A DNA stretch of 64,000 bases, from NCBI RefSeq assembly GCF_003597395.2, contig NC_133776.1:42646979-42710978 (forward strand). The letters are read 5' to 3'. The DNA comes from Chelonoidis abingdonii. Its lineage: Eukaryota; Chordata; Testudines; Testudinidae. The notes under the pieces are model-generated. The model did not search any database and was not told the origin of the DNA. It saw nothing but the letters and a program-made list of their open reading frames with translations. The position numbers were made by a program, and so were the translations under genes. Positions 1 to 12,360 of this stretch are shown here, one piece after another (the stretch's first letter is position 1; every line of letters starts with the position of its first letter).

Positions 1-1250
1 TGTACTTCAAGGCCACTTTAGCGCGCAATGGTCATTTGGTAGACTTGGACGCCCCTCCATAACGGTATGGGCAGCTTTTCAGGCGACACAATGCCTAGCG
101 ATTCTCTTTTCACTGACGTACCAGGGCTCTTCCACTCTCACTAGTTTGGTTGCTGAAGAAACACGACAGGATGAAGTGTGATCTCCGGTCTCCTGCAATA
201 AAACACTGCTCTATACCACGCTAGATGGCATCGGTGGTTACTAGGAACGGTTTGTCAAAGTCTGGGCCTTATAGCACAGGGTCAGAGGTGTAGCATGCCT
301 AGTTAGGGGTAAAGGCTTCCTGACATCTCAGTCCATAACTGTAGTTGGCTGGGGGCTTACTTTGGTCGTCGGTTCAGTGGTGCACGCGATTTTGGCTGCT
401 AGTTGGTACAAATCACCTGTAAATACCGCCAGCTAGAAGGATTGGACCTGTTCTTGACATGGACGTAAGCCACTTTGGATAGCACCACCTTGGCGTCAGG
501 GGGTTTATGGTTCGCGAGCCCCACTGGTGTGCAGGTAAGTCACTACTGTTGGCCATTTGACACTTTTGGCCTTAACATGTTAGTCCTGGCCTGTCTGATA
601 CGGTCAAAAAACCTTTTCCAGGTGTTCGGGCCAGAGCGAAAAAATGGCCACATCCATCGAGGAGGCGAGCTGCATATTTCCAGTCCATGCTCTAGTAACC
701 ATCCTACCAGCCTCCTGGAGGTGGCGGTGCATTTCGCAGCCCGGAAAGAAAGTTACAGAAATCATACACCCCCTGCATTGGGTGACGAAGCTGACCTTTT
801 TCCTCGGCAGGCTTTCATTAGTAGTACTTGCCAGTACCCCTTTGTTAAATCTATTGTAGAGAGAATCTTGGGGGCCCAAATACGTCTGTCCCAACTTTTC
901 CAATAGCTCATCGTGCGGGCATTGGTAGTTGTTCGGACGGTTACCGCATTAGCTTAGGTAGTCCCACGCAAACGCTATTTCCCTATTGGTGGGTCCAAAC
1001 CCTGGAGATGAGGGTATACCCATCGTAAGCCACGTCTGGATCTCCTGCTGTTATGCGTGTGCGTGAGGGGACCTCCAGTAGGGTGGTGTTTACATTGGGT
1101 GGCATCAACTGTGTCAATATGGTATGGTATGCCCGTATCAGTTCAGTCCTGGAGTGGCTGGAACAATGCACGCAGGTGCGATATAAAAATCCAAAAACCA
1201 GAGCTACCTTTTCTTTCCTGCTAGCGATAGCACTGGAGAAAAGGGGTTGG
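1..1250. other. Unassigned, noisy-looking sequence
   Basis: No recognisable gene or repeat. Composition is closer to even than in the AT-rich remainder of the window, and open frames are short (up to 143 codons) and overlap on both strands with no recognisable domain. The minus-strand frames at 604-903 and 983-1171 were read for retroviral or transposase motifs without a convincing match. Because the next 12 kb looks like uncorrected read sequence, this piece may be low-quality sequence too, which would hide any original coding frame. Confidence 0.4.
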
Positions 1251-1739
1251 TTTGAAAGTGCAGAGAGAAAAATCTTTTTTTTTCTGCTTTGCTCTTAGCA
1301 GCTTGCCCTTTGCTAAGCAGAGAATTTAAAGGAACCCATTACAGATCTTTGGTAAACTGCTTTAAGTACCCAGCCAGCAATTGCCAAGGTATACAGTAGT
1401 TTTGTTTGGTTGCAATTGCCTTATCAAACAGAGCAGAGCAACGTTCAAAGCAGTTGCTATGCAAATCCAGATGTCGGAAGCGGGAGACATTCCAGAGATG
1501 GAAAAGGGCAAATATGTGCCCATCTATAAAAATGTGAAATAAGGACAATCTGGGAATTTATTAACCAGTCATTTAACTTCTGATACCAGGAAGCTAATGG
1601 AGCAATAATTAAGCATCAATTTGCACTCTCTCGCTAAAGTGAAAATAACAGTCATATGAAATTGTCAAGACACATGGTGTCAAAACAACATAGCTTTCTT
1701 GTCCAGAGTAAGAAGCCTTGTGAATGGGGGAAGCGGTGA
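1251..1739. other. AT-rich sequence, nothing recognised
   Basis: AT-rich sequence with no coding frame I can support and no repeat I recognise. It sits immediately left of the first duplicated tract and has no visible counterpart at the corresponding place before the second copy, so the left limit of the duplication lies at its right edge. Confidence 0.35.
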
Positions 1740-1754
1740 TGCTAGTATATTCTT

Positions 1755-2530
1755 CCTTTAGGTTCATGTCAAGGACTGGAAGAGACCCAGAGAGTCATCG
1801 AGTCCAGTCCGCCTGCACTCATGCGGACCCCACTACTGTCCTAGACCATCCCTACAATACATATTTATTCTAACCTACTCTTAATATCTCCGAGAGAGAG
1901 TTCCACAACTCCTAGGGCAGTTATTCCAGTGTATAGCCACCCTGACAGTCTCTACGGAACTCTCTTTCCTCATGTCCAACCTAAATCCCTTTGCTGCAGT
2001 TTAATAAGCCATTGCTTTGTTGTCATATTTGCATGGGCTAAGAACGTGAACAAGTCTTTCTCCTGATGACACCCTTTAGATACTCTGTATCTGTGGATTA
2101 AATGTAGTCCGTCTCAGTTCTTCCTTTCAAACTAACAACAATATCTTTCAGCTCCTTCATAGTCATGTCTCAAGACTTTTGATCATCTTGTTGCTATTCT
2201 ATCTGGACTCTCTCCAATTTCTGCTTCTTTCTTGATAGTGGTGGATGGCCCGATAACTGAACACATATAACTCCAGTTGAGCCTACCTCTAGCCACGAGA
2301 GTATACGTGATACGAAATAGATTCTTGGTGCTTACAATCACCTTGTTATGCAATCCAGAATCACGTTTGCTTTTTTGGAACAGCAGTTACACTGTGACTT
2401 CTATTTAGCCATTTGTAGTTATGACTTGATGTGTTCTCGCCACACCTTCTATAAAACTACGGGCAACAACCTAGATGGAGCTAATGGCTGATAACAAGGT
2501 TGGAAAATCTTCCAGAGAGCGTTAAAATAA
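1755..2530 (-). repeat. CR1 LINE 3' fragment, copy A
   Basis: Noisy equivalent of the CR1 fragment at 14157-14899. The plus strand shows the CR1 tail 'tcatcgagtccagtccg' followed by the reverse complement of the ORF2 C-terminus. The reading frame is destroyed by scattered indels that the other copy mostly lacks. Confidence 0.75.
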
Positions 2531-2639
2531 ATTAAAGCAGAGCCCCCAGCACTGGTGGCCAGAACCTGGCAGGTAAGTGCCCTGAAAATTGTATGTGTGC
2601 CTGCTTTTTGAGCACAACGTGCCATAGTTCCTACCCATG

Positions 2640-2737
2640 TTTCTAGATAATACTTGTCTGCCTTGATGCAGCGGGACTGGACTAATAATGACTGTAAAAG
2701 GCTCCCTTCCAGTTCTTATAGCATTCTTATGTCAACG
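2640..2737 (+). repeat. CR1 3' tail, plus orientation, copy A
   Basis: Contains a degraded form of the CR1 3' terminus ('gggactggacta', 'cccttccagttc', 'attcttatg'), matching 15020-15122. It faces the minus-strand CR1 fragment to its left. Confidence 0.6.
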
Positions 2738-3434
2738 CTACAATACTTAGATACCTTGAGTTGCTGATAAAATAATTGATAAGCCAAAGTCTATCCACCT
2801 AGACTGTTAAATCACATTCCCCTCTTGGTTAAATATGAATTATCAAGTGATATACACGAACTTTAAATTATCATATATAATAATAAATGTCAGCATTGAA
2901 ACAACCACCAATTTCAAAACTGAGAGTTTTGCTCCGCTTTTGTTCGAAATTACATTTCACTCCAGCTCTAAGTGAGGCATATAGGGCTAGATCTGCCCGC
3001 CCCCTCCATGTTTACTCCTGCAAGTATTCCAAAGGAGTCCTGTCGGGATTACTTCTCGTGAGAGGCAGGTAATGTACAGTTCAATCCCATAGCTTGTGAG
3101 GTGCTAGGTCCAACTGTTTAAATCCCAGTTTTCCTCAGAAATTCTGCTACGATGAGCAGTTTTAATACTATTTCACAGATGGGAAGGCCTGATTGGCAAC
3201 GAAGTAGCCTTCGGATTCTTGAATGTTTTTTCCGGGCCTTCAAGCACTTTACATCAATGCAGTTCCATACACAAACTTGCTCAGTTCAATCAATTTTCTG
3301 TGCGTGGATTCTGTCTCAATTTCAAAGTGTGGCTTAGCTGTCAGAAACTTCCTGGGAGATCCAAGAGGTGAAGGCAGCTAGATCACATTAGCACGTCGGC
3401 CTGTTGACGCACAGCTTCCCTGAAGAGTGCAAAC

Positions 3435-3695
3435 TGGAGGTTTGGTTCTTCAACCGCTCTCCCTAACTACAACACTCGGTATGAAAATTTCACCTCGTGA
3501 AATATACTGAGGGGAGGAGGAAATCAACCTAAGCTCACTGTAGACCACCTGGGTCTTCCATCAACCTGCTCTCGCTCTCTGAGGAGTGGATCTATCCAAC
3601 ATGATGGACGCACGATATCAGTCACCTGTAAATCGTTCGCATGCAGCCGAATCTGCAGCTATAAAATCTTCATAGCTGTAGATAATAGCCCCAAG
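3435..3695. mobile_element. MITE remnant, copy A
   Basis: Noisy counterpart of the MITE at 15835-16090, recognisable by 'acctaagctcactgtagacc' and the closing 'agctgtagataatagcccc'. Confidence 0.5.
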
Positions 3696-5090
3696 TCCGA
3701 AAGACTGAAGCCATCACAGACCCTGAGAGAGCAGGGTAGGAGACTCAGAGGAACGCGAGAGATACAATGGGGAAAATTGTCAGCTAACGGTAGCAGGGAT
3801 TGGCCTGCTGCTGTCGTTGCCTCCTGTGTTAATCACATGTAGGAATTTATATATAATGTATCTTTGAAGAGCATAGTTCCTCAGACACATCCATACTTGC
3901 ACAGCATTGTAACTGACAACACATGGCGGCTCTGCACTGAAGGAGCTAGGCCGCACAGAATCAGCAGCAGAAGTGGGCAGCTGGTCCTTTCCAACCAGAG
4001 GATATTGAAAACACCATCCCCCACGCACAACAGAAATTAGCTTTAAGACTTATCACATTTGAGGAAATCTATACTTTTTAAAATTTATTAGTGAAAATTC
4101 AAGTTCAAAAGCAATATAACCTTATCAAAAATGGGGGGCAGGGAGAGCAAGCTTTCCTCTGTATCTATATATCCCAGACTCTCCCATTGCTGTATAGCTC
4201 ATATACAGAACGGCCATACATAGTGCCAGTAGCTGCAGCTAGTGCCCCGTAGCATTTTAAGTGTCACACTAGCCTACACCTGAAGCAGCTCCTGTCCAGA
4301 ATGGCAGAGATCTCATCCCATACCATTCCCCCGCTTCATCTTGCTTTTCCGACTGAAATATTCTAGCAAGACTGGGCCAAATTACTATTTATAAAAAAAA
4401 AACAAAAATTTCAAGATTTTCTTCATATATTGGTGTGGAGAGGTTCGCAGAGCCCAGAGTGATACCAGCAGCAAAAACTGACAAATTAATGGAATTAATT
4501 AATAGATATTATAGATAGATAGGCTGAAATGGTGGGGAAAAAATTGTGAGATGTTTTTCACAATGTTGTCCTACTCGATTTATGCATATCAACTTCCCTC
4601 CCCGTACTCTATAATTTATGCTGAATTTGATAGAAACTTCTACACAAAGTATGTGATTCCTAATAGTGTCCAAATTCGGAAAGATCATTGCTGACAATTA
4701 ATGAAAGATTCTGGAAGATTGCGCTCTGCACAAGAACACGTTTTTCAGAAAGAGGTTCTAAGCTCTCCTCTTCTGTTGTCTCCAATAACAGTACTTATCA
4801 TTTATCACCTTTATACACACAATGCTCTGATCTCCATACTTCCGTGTACTCTGCGGAGTAAGACGGTGACATACGTGCCATGCACACGTTCCCAGAACAG
4901 CGAGGGCTACTACATAATCCAAGAAGGAGCGCCCAAAAACAAACAAAAACACCATGTCCCCTTAAGGACTCAACACCATGGTCAGAACGTCCAGTATTTC
5001 CTTACTTGTAGGATGGCTGAGCTTCTCCTTACTTCAGCTTCAGCAAGGACCATTTAACACCAGTTCAAAAGGCCTTACCTTCAGCCTTGG

Positions 5091-5156
5091 CACCCCCCCC
5101 CCCCCCCCCCTCCCCCCCCCCCCCCCCCCCCACCCCCCCCCCCCCCCCCCCCCCGA

Positions 5157-5236
<80 letters not shown>

Positions 5237-5265
5237 ACGCCCCCCCCCCCCCCCCCCCCCCCCCC

Positions 5266-5310
<45 letters not shown>
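5091..5310 (+). other. ~220-nt near-pure poly-C block
   Basis: Almost uninterrupted C from the end of 'cttggca' to 'tgagcaac', broken only by a few A, T, G bases. At the same place copy B simply reads 'cttggcagagcaaac' (about 17470), so the block is a pure insertion into copy A. It creates spurious poly-proline and poly-glycine frames in several phases. A low-signal or defective long-read stretch is the likeliest source. Confidence 0.85.
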
Positions 5311-6044
5311 TGAGCAACTTTAGTAGATACATTCTACAGTACACAATACTGGGCCGCCGCACCCGTGGAAGTATGGATGACATGAAATATTATTGATAAT
5401 ATTTAGTAAATTCTCAATCTGCTCACGGCCAATTTCACCTGTTCCGCTCAAATCTATTTTGTAATTTTACAATTGATTCTGGTAATTTATAGTTAAAAAA
5501 TATTATAATATAAGACTTTTATTTTGAGTTTGGTCTGCGATCAGAGCTCTGGAGATAGGGCCTTATGACACTAGGTTATGTGGCCTTGGTCGGAGCCTAA
5601 GCAGAATATATATTGAACTCAGATCAGCACTACGTGAATCCAATGAATGACTTCTACATACTTTATCTATTTCCCTTTCGTTGCGTTTAATCTCTGCCCT
5701 TGTTTTAAGTAACAGCCCCATAGCATACGCAAGACTCTCTTATCAGCCCGGACTGTCCAGTCCAGACTGATCCCTTAGACAGGAAGTACTCCTTCACAAG
5801 GGCCCTTATTGGTTATGAGTAGAAGGTTATATCATTAATTCTTATCTATTTAACAGATTGTGAAATGAGTGGCTTTGCTAGGCAAGCTCAGTAACCTTTC
5901 TGGTCTGCCAATTTACATCCTGCCGCTTACTACAGAAGTGATTATAGACTATTAACAAGAACATGGGAAAAAATTTACATCATAAGTATGTCGCAAGCTG
6001 CAGTAGATAAATAATCCTAATACCCAGCAAAGTGAATGGCTTAC

Positions 6045-6215
6045 TAGGAGGCATTTGCGGTGGTTGCAGGTTGAGTGGTGAAGTCTAGCAATGGACAGAT
6101 TGGGGTTCCTCCTAAACTTTGGCTCTAGCGTTGTTGTGTGGTACCTTAGGCAAATCAATTTAGCTCCGACCCTCAATTTGCTCAGGCAGTACAAATATAC
6201 TTACCTACCTGACTA
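6045..6215 (+). repeat. MIR-like (CORE) SINE, copy A
   Basis: Noisy version of the element at 18190-18345, recognised by 'ggttcctcctaaacttt', 'ggctctag' and 'accttaggcaaatca', the usual body of MIR-type tRNA-derived SINEs. Confidence 0.5.
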
Positions 6216-7104
6216 CTAATATTGTAGTACTACATAAGCAAAAACAGTTTTAAGTTCTCTCTGCTGCAAGCCAGAATAGCAGAGTAGGGTTCTCCTGGCT
6301 CTTCCTAGCCTACTTAGCTAGTTTGGAGTGACACCGAACAATCCGTTTTGGGGGCTTTTGATTAAAATCTGATAGTGGACTTTGAATGAAGGTAGCTTTT
6401 TTGATTTTTCCTCCCAATGTAGATACGGATAAAAAAAATCACTAAAATGGTCAATGCATTTTCTGAAGAGTTGTGAAATTGCACCCAGTTCCGAGGAAGA
6501 TTCATAGACTTAAGAGAAATTGCTAAAAAAAATTATTCTCAAAAAAAAAAACAAAAAAAGTGTTACACAATGACTTTTCGTCCTACCTCATTGAGGAAGA
6601 GAACGGAACATAACTCAACCTCCCTTTTTTTAGAGGTTCTTTTTGTAATTAGACAACAACGAAATATTCCAGATTTTTCAAATGATTCCTGGGTTAAAAG
6701 CCTTCTGTGCCACAGTTTTCAGTGAAGTTGAATTTATCTCTAGCTTATAACCTTGCAAACTGAAGCCTATAATTGCCTGACAGCGAGTTGTAATAGCAAA
6801 CATGTGAGTTTACCATCTATATAAATACTGAGCTCTTGCCTGCATCTCCCAATGGTATACTAGATAAGAAATTCTATAAAGCATTGAATATAATCCATTA
6901 AAGTCCTTCTTCCAGCCATGTGTAGACAGGAGGGGTTTTTTTTTCGGTTCATTGTAGTTTAAGGTGGATGGACTCAGAACTGAATGATTATTACAAATGG
7001 AGAGGAGAGATGAGTGTTTTATACTAGATTGGCAAGCAGGAGGTGGGTTAACATTCCTTCTCTACGCACAAACATCCTGTATTACGTAACAGCCAGACAT
7101 TTAG

Positions 7105-7185
7105 AAGAGAATTTTTAAGAGGTATTGGTGTTTAATACCCATTAGAAATCATGCCTAAATACCTTAAAAATCCTGGCCCTTATCA
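7105..7185. mobile_element. Short palindromic MITE, copy A
   Basis: Noisy copy of 19247-19325: 'aggtattggtgtttaat' on one side and 'tgcctaaataccttaaaaa' on the other form inverted arms. Confidence 0.5.
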
Positions 7186-8232
7186 TCAGTTCCCGATCTG
7201 TACATAGGAATGCATCTGTATTCTTCCAGCTAGTTTGGCATTGCCTTTTTAGACAAGTGAAGCTCTTCAGCCCAGACTGTCCTTACTGTGTAATGATAAT
7301 TGTCTAAGGTGTTATTGTTCTACAGAATACGCGCTTCAGGAGGACGATCAGACCTCTTAATGTTTCAGAGAGTTTCGTTCTGGCAGACTCAGACAGCAAT
7401 TACAAAGTACTGATAATTGGAACATGGTGTCCTCATTCATCAGCCTCATGCGTCAGGGCTCAACAGGCCCAGATAAGCCAGATTAAAGCTGTCTTTGAGA
7501 TTCAGTTGTTTTGCAGTATGTAGTATATGCGGTGTTGGGGCCCTTGATAAGAGACAGCTAGAGTGAGGCAAGTTTTTTCTGGACCAACAATCCCCAAATT
7601 GCCTAGCTCCGAGCCAAGACACAACAGCATGAGAGGTCCTAAACCAGATAGACCTGACATGCATCTCCACTGGTTAGATGATCCATACTCCCCCGACAGA
7701 CATACCTCGAAGAAATCCATAGAGCTATAGCAAGCCATCATAACCAATCAGCGATACTGCATCCAGTGCTAATCAAGGATGAAGTGGACAAGCACTACCC
7801 TTCCTTGAAATGACAAACAATAAGGCAAAACAACCTATCACCTGTGGATGAACTTTCCTCTCACAATCCTCTCTTATCGACCTCTCAGTCCTCAGCCTCA
7901 AAGGGAAATCCAAAGGCAACATTTCAAGAAAGATGTAACTGCGGAGACAATTGAATCATAACTCTGCTGGAACACTATAAAAAATCCAGACCAAACACAT
8001 AGATATTATGGCACTCATTTCAACCCAACTAATCCTACCTTATGATCCTATAGACAGCGAAAGAGGTGGCAATTGCGCCCATTCATTTTAAGGGTGGGTC
8101 TAACAGCAACATGTGTTAGCTTCATGCATTAACCTGTCCACACGCTTTGTATATATACTGTGACATGCAGCTACCTTTCACGGCTACTGAATCAAAAAAT
8201 TTCCAGGAGAAGCTCATTAAGCTGTCTTTCAG

Positions 8233-10192
8233 GGTAGGTCTACTATATGGATACTTAGGTCGTTTATTAAAATAGAAAACTCGAATTATATACAGTCAAT
8301 TGTGTGTGCCCCCCTAAATGCTTAAGTCAGCGGAGTGCCATCAGTATAAGCGAGGCTGTGTCGATTGTCAGGACGCGTTGCCTTGCCCCCGGTAGGCACT
8401 ATCCCACAGTTTTCTTAGTCTCCGCCACCCATTGATTCTTGGGTTGAGCCCAGATGCCTGAGGTAGGGCAAACAACTATGCTGCCGGGAGGTTTGTGGGT
8501 ACAATGTGTCAGGCCCGCTTCCTCAATGAAAGCACGGTATAGCAATCTTCTCACCGTTTTTCTGGGTTCCCGTGCAGAACGACATACCATGGCAAAAGCA
8601 TAGAGCGCCGCTCAGCTCACCATCACTCGTATGGTCCTCCTGGCGACTGTTTGTCAGATGCCGTTTATGCATTGCTACACGCACAGACTCCTTGCCTTCA
8701 TAGTGAATGGAATTCAGGTGACCTGCTAAGACGATGATATGTACTCCTGGAGTGGCTCCCTGGCCAATCTCCAGTGAGCAGCACCATGCAGTTGCACCTA
8801 CCCCTTGAATCCTATGGTCTTGATAAGTCGCATGGAAAGTAGTAAGCAGGCAGTTCACCCTATAGGCTGTAAGGCAAGTGCAGAATGGTGCGCTAAAATG
8901 TGTATTTGAATTGTTTGAGGAGAGACGCTCACTGGCACAGTCTCTGACTCGGTTAGACCTCAGCCAAAACCAATTATTCCCATCCATTATTACTGCTTGC
9001 TCTGTTCGCCCACAATATCTCGCCAGAGTTGTGGGGGCGATGTTTATGGGACCCTGAAGGGATGAATGAACATCGTGTTGGCACCTGATTATGCTCAGCC
9101 CAACACTGCACGGGGTTAGAAAAGCACCAGGCAGGGGTGCATTTGCGCATACAGCAGGAGCTTTGAAAACCACCTCTCAGGTACTAGGCACAGGCCTATG
9201 CCATGTGAAAGTTCTGTTTCGTTTTCTCCTTTGATTAAACACCGCCCCCTCTGGTTAACTCTTACTTCCCCCATACGCCAACACGTCCCACCTTGCCCCC
9301 TTCGAGCTCACCACTTGCAGAAGCAATAAAGTCCCAGTTCCATTCTTCGAAATCTCTTATGTACATTACTTCACACAATGGAGATAAACTGCCAAGTGTA
9401 GCGCGGAAGGTGAAGAGGTGATCACTGGTGAGATGTGGAGAAGCGGGAGGAGGGAAGAACTGTCAACTTTTCGTCACACCTCTCAACAACTCTCATTGAA
9501 TGTCAGCTTTCTGTTGCTATCGGCTAGCCCTCTGCCGGTGGAGTGGTCCTGGGTGCCGAGGCCCCCTCACCACATTCTTGGGCCCATCTTGGGTGAGGAA
9601 GCTATGGAACCTTGGCTGGAGGATGCATAGTTGGTCTATACAGGGGCTGCAGACGCCAGTCTGGATATTTTCAAATATTTGGGCCATTTCATCTTGTTGG
9701 AACGAGTTCTGCTGAAGCACCTGAATGTCCTCTCCGCCATAGTCGATCATGATCCAGTACACTCCCGTTTGTCACTGCTGCGAGCTTTTCACATATTCTG
9801 GCGATCCACTATGGTCACATATTGCTAATGAGATGCATAGATCCACCTGAGCTGTCATACTGGCTTCCGTCAACGGAAATTAAATTAAAGTTTTCGCCGG
9901 GGCTTGTTCTATCTACCTGGCCAAGTGTGATTCGAGTTAGAAGTGTCCAAGCAGTTGCTGGGACCAATGACACTCTGAGATAGCGGTGCGGAGCCACATA
10001 CTCGATTGAAGCATGTATAATTTGACTTTCGAGATAGGTCATTTCAGCACATCTCTCGAGAGAGTTAGCAATCAATTTTAAGAAACTTTCCCGGTCACAA
10101 AATGTGCTTTTGTCGTTGTGGATGGTTGCAGGTTAAATCAATCTAACGCTTTAATTCGACTTAACTCATAGTGATACTGGGGACCATAGTGT
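8233..10192. mobile_element. PIF/Harbinger deletion derivative, copy A
   Basis: Noisy counterpart of 20349-22198. It begins 'gggtaggtctactatatgg', keeps the plus-strand start region around 8588 ('accatggcaaaagcat'), a polyadenylation signal AATAAA at 9325-9330, and a broken minus-strand Myb/SANT remnant around 9517-9800, where the peptide 'MAQIFENIQ' is visible. The 216-codon minus-strand frame at 8523-9173 is antisense to the 5' half and is not a real gene. Confidence 0.7.
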
Positions 10193-12214
10193 CCACAACA
10201 GAAGTCCAACAACAGATTACTGTCTCGGCACTGTAGTGTCTTCTTTTTGACATCAGTGCAGCTATTGGATTCTCAATTCTCTCTCCTCTGCCGGCAATTA
10301 TCATTTTCCCTATAACATCTTTTCCTCTCATCACAGTAAAAATACGGACGGCATACACCTGCTCTGTATGCTCCTGCTGGCAATTTACTCTCATGCATTG
10401 TGAGGCCAGGACCGTACTGTGCCAACACACAGATCAATTGCTATTTATTCCTTAACGTCGATAAATTTGCTCATACTATTATACTTTGAACAAGTGGCAA
10501 TCATCTTGGGCAGGCTAATTTATGAAAATGCATGCTTTTCTCTGTACACCAATCAAATGATTGACTCCACATTAAACTCTCGAGTTGGCATCCTTGATTG
10601 TCCACATATGCTGGTTCCAGTCAGCACCATTACATAAGGGAGACAGAGAGGATTAATGTAAAGTTATTGATATGGATCGTACATTTGGTATGCTCAGCTA
10701 CAGGACATCCACTTGCCATCGAAGTTAACCCAACATATTTTATTAAAGACCATACACAATGCTCTGACTAATTATTAAAGATAGGAAGTAAACAAAACGC
10801 TCTAAGTCAAGTTAGGACAATGTAATGTGAAGGCCACTAGTACTCTTGCGTGGGCAATTTCTCATTTACCAATGGAGTGGCTTTAGCAAGAACCAGTTCA
10901 TGCGTCGAATTCTTTCATTTTTAGGTCTCCCTACGCGAAATGATCTAATGAATTTAATCTGCCCAGTCGAAATCTTCTCTGTCGAGGCTGTCTCTAAATT
11001 CTCTTTCAACGTTTAGCCTATGCCTAGACTACAGTTTTCCTAGTCTGTCATTATGCTGAAGAAACGAAAACTTTGGGAAATTTATCAACACGCAAATTAA
11101 ATGTGGAACCTGCCGCCTCTGACATCGAGAGCATACATAATTGCTTATCATCAAAAGTTTGTATCAGAGATAATGCAGAACTAGTAACGCTTGCGCCTGA
11201 CAAACGCGGGCATTATTCAACGGTCATTTCAAATCAATGACAATCGATTGATGCTGCATTCTGAGACAAACTAGAAAGCGAATTACCAACCTGCAAAAGA
11301 TCTAAGGCACTAATACTATCAAGCTCAACATTCTTAGGTTTTCTTGACTTTAAAAACATGGGATTGTTTAGTTTCTATTCTACACCTGCCTTTGGAATAC
11401 AGGCGTGCACCTTTGACTGACGAGAGCCAAAGCACCATCCCCTGCAGAAGTCTGCATCTGTCACTTCCAAATGAATTTTCTTTCGGAAATGCAGTAAACA
11501 GTCATCACCTTTGTCACATCTGTTAGACTACTCCCGCCGCATATCCTATTCCTTCTTCATGCTGTGCCTCCTTGCTCCATTCTGATTCTATATCTATATC
11601 TCAATTCATGGATAACAGATGGTTTCAGTTATATGCTAGGTCTTTCACCGCTTCTTCCGCGAATCAAAATATCGTATTTTTAGGCTTTTCAGATCTTGGA
11701 GGAACACATTCTACCAATATTTCGTCTTTCACTGAACAGCATGATTTTGCTAATCATCTGACTGCTTGCGGCTCTCTTACATATTGCTACCTGACTCAGC
11801 TGGGGAATCAAACTCCATGTTTCCTGGTCCCAGTTTGAATCTAAACATGTCCCTGCTTAGAAACGGCGCTTAATCCTTAAAAATACCAAGCCTCGGTTTA
11901 TTTTAAACCTCACTTTTAAAAATTGCTGGAAATTATACAGCATGATTCCAACAGAGGACAGAAAGGAACATGCTGCACAGGAACTTGACTCGTTCGGCAT
12001 GTACAGGCGCGCTCTCATATATAGAAGCATCTACGATGACTGCGTTCTCAAAAAGGCCGTGCTATTCGTGACATGCTGATAGTATTCTTCCCATTTGATG
12101 TCTTATGTGGAAATGAGTTGGTTGCCTCGGTCAGTTCATAGCGACAGCGTGTCTGCTTACAAAATCCCCCCCACAGTTGGCCCTCGTGTCAGTCTCAATT
12201 ATGGCCCTCCGCAT

Positions 12215-12360
12215 TAATGCGCGGCATGGCGCTCCTCTCTCTCTCTTTTCTTGGTTCATCTCTCTCTGTCTTCTATATCATTTATGGTTTTTATATCTTC
12301 TGCCTGTTCTCTCTGATTTCTAGTCCGTTTAGTCTGTGCATATCTTACAGCACTGTGCTC
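12215..12360. other. Replaced, pyrimidine-rich segment in copy A
   Basis: Copy A reads 'ctctctctctcttttc' and similar T/C-rich sequence where copy B (about 24190-24350) has mixed sequence with 'gaattagagatagtccct' and 'aataaaacctcagtctc'. Sequence on both sides aligns again, so this is a local replacement inside otherwise collinear DNA, probably read error. Confidence 0.55.

Noticed and set aside
475..906. 143-codon plus-strand frame, with overlapping frames on both strands
   Set aside because: No recognisable domain, competing frames on the other strand, and noisy surroundings. I considered a retroviral or transposase origin for the minus-strand frames (604-903, 983-1171) but found no motif I could defend.
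4978..5383. Poly-proline frames (78-111 codons, plus) and a poly-glycine frame (100 codons, minus)
   Set aside because: They exist only because of the poly-C block, which is absent from the other copy of the locus.
8523..9173. 216-codon minus-strand frame
   Set aside because: It is antisense to the 5' half of the Harbinger derivative, is not kept open in the second copy, and has no domain.
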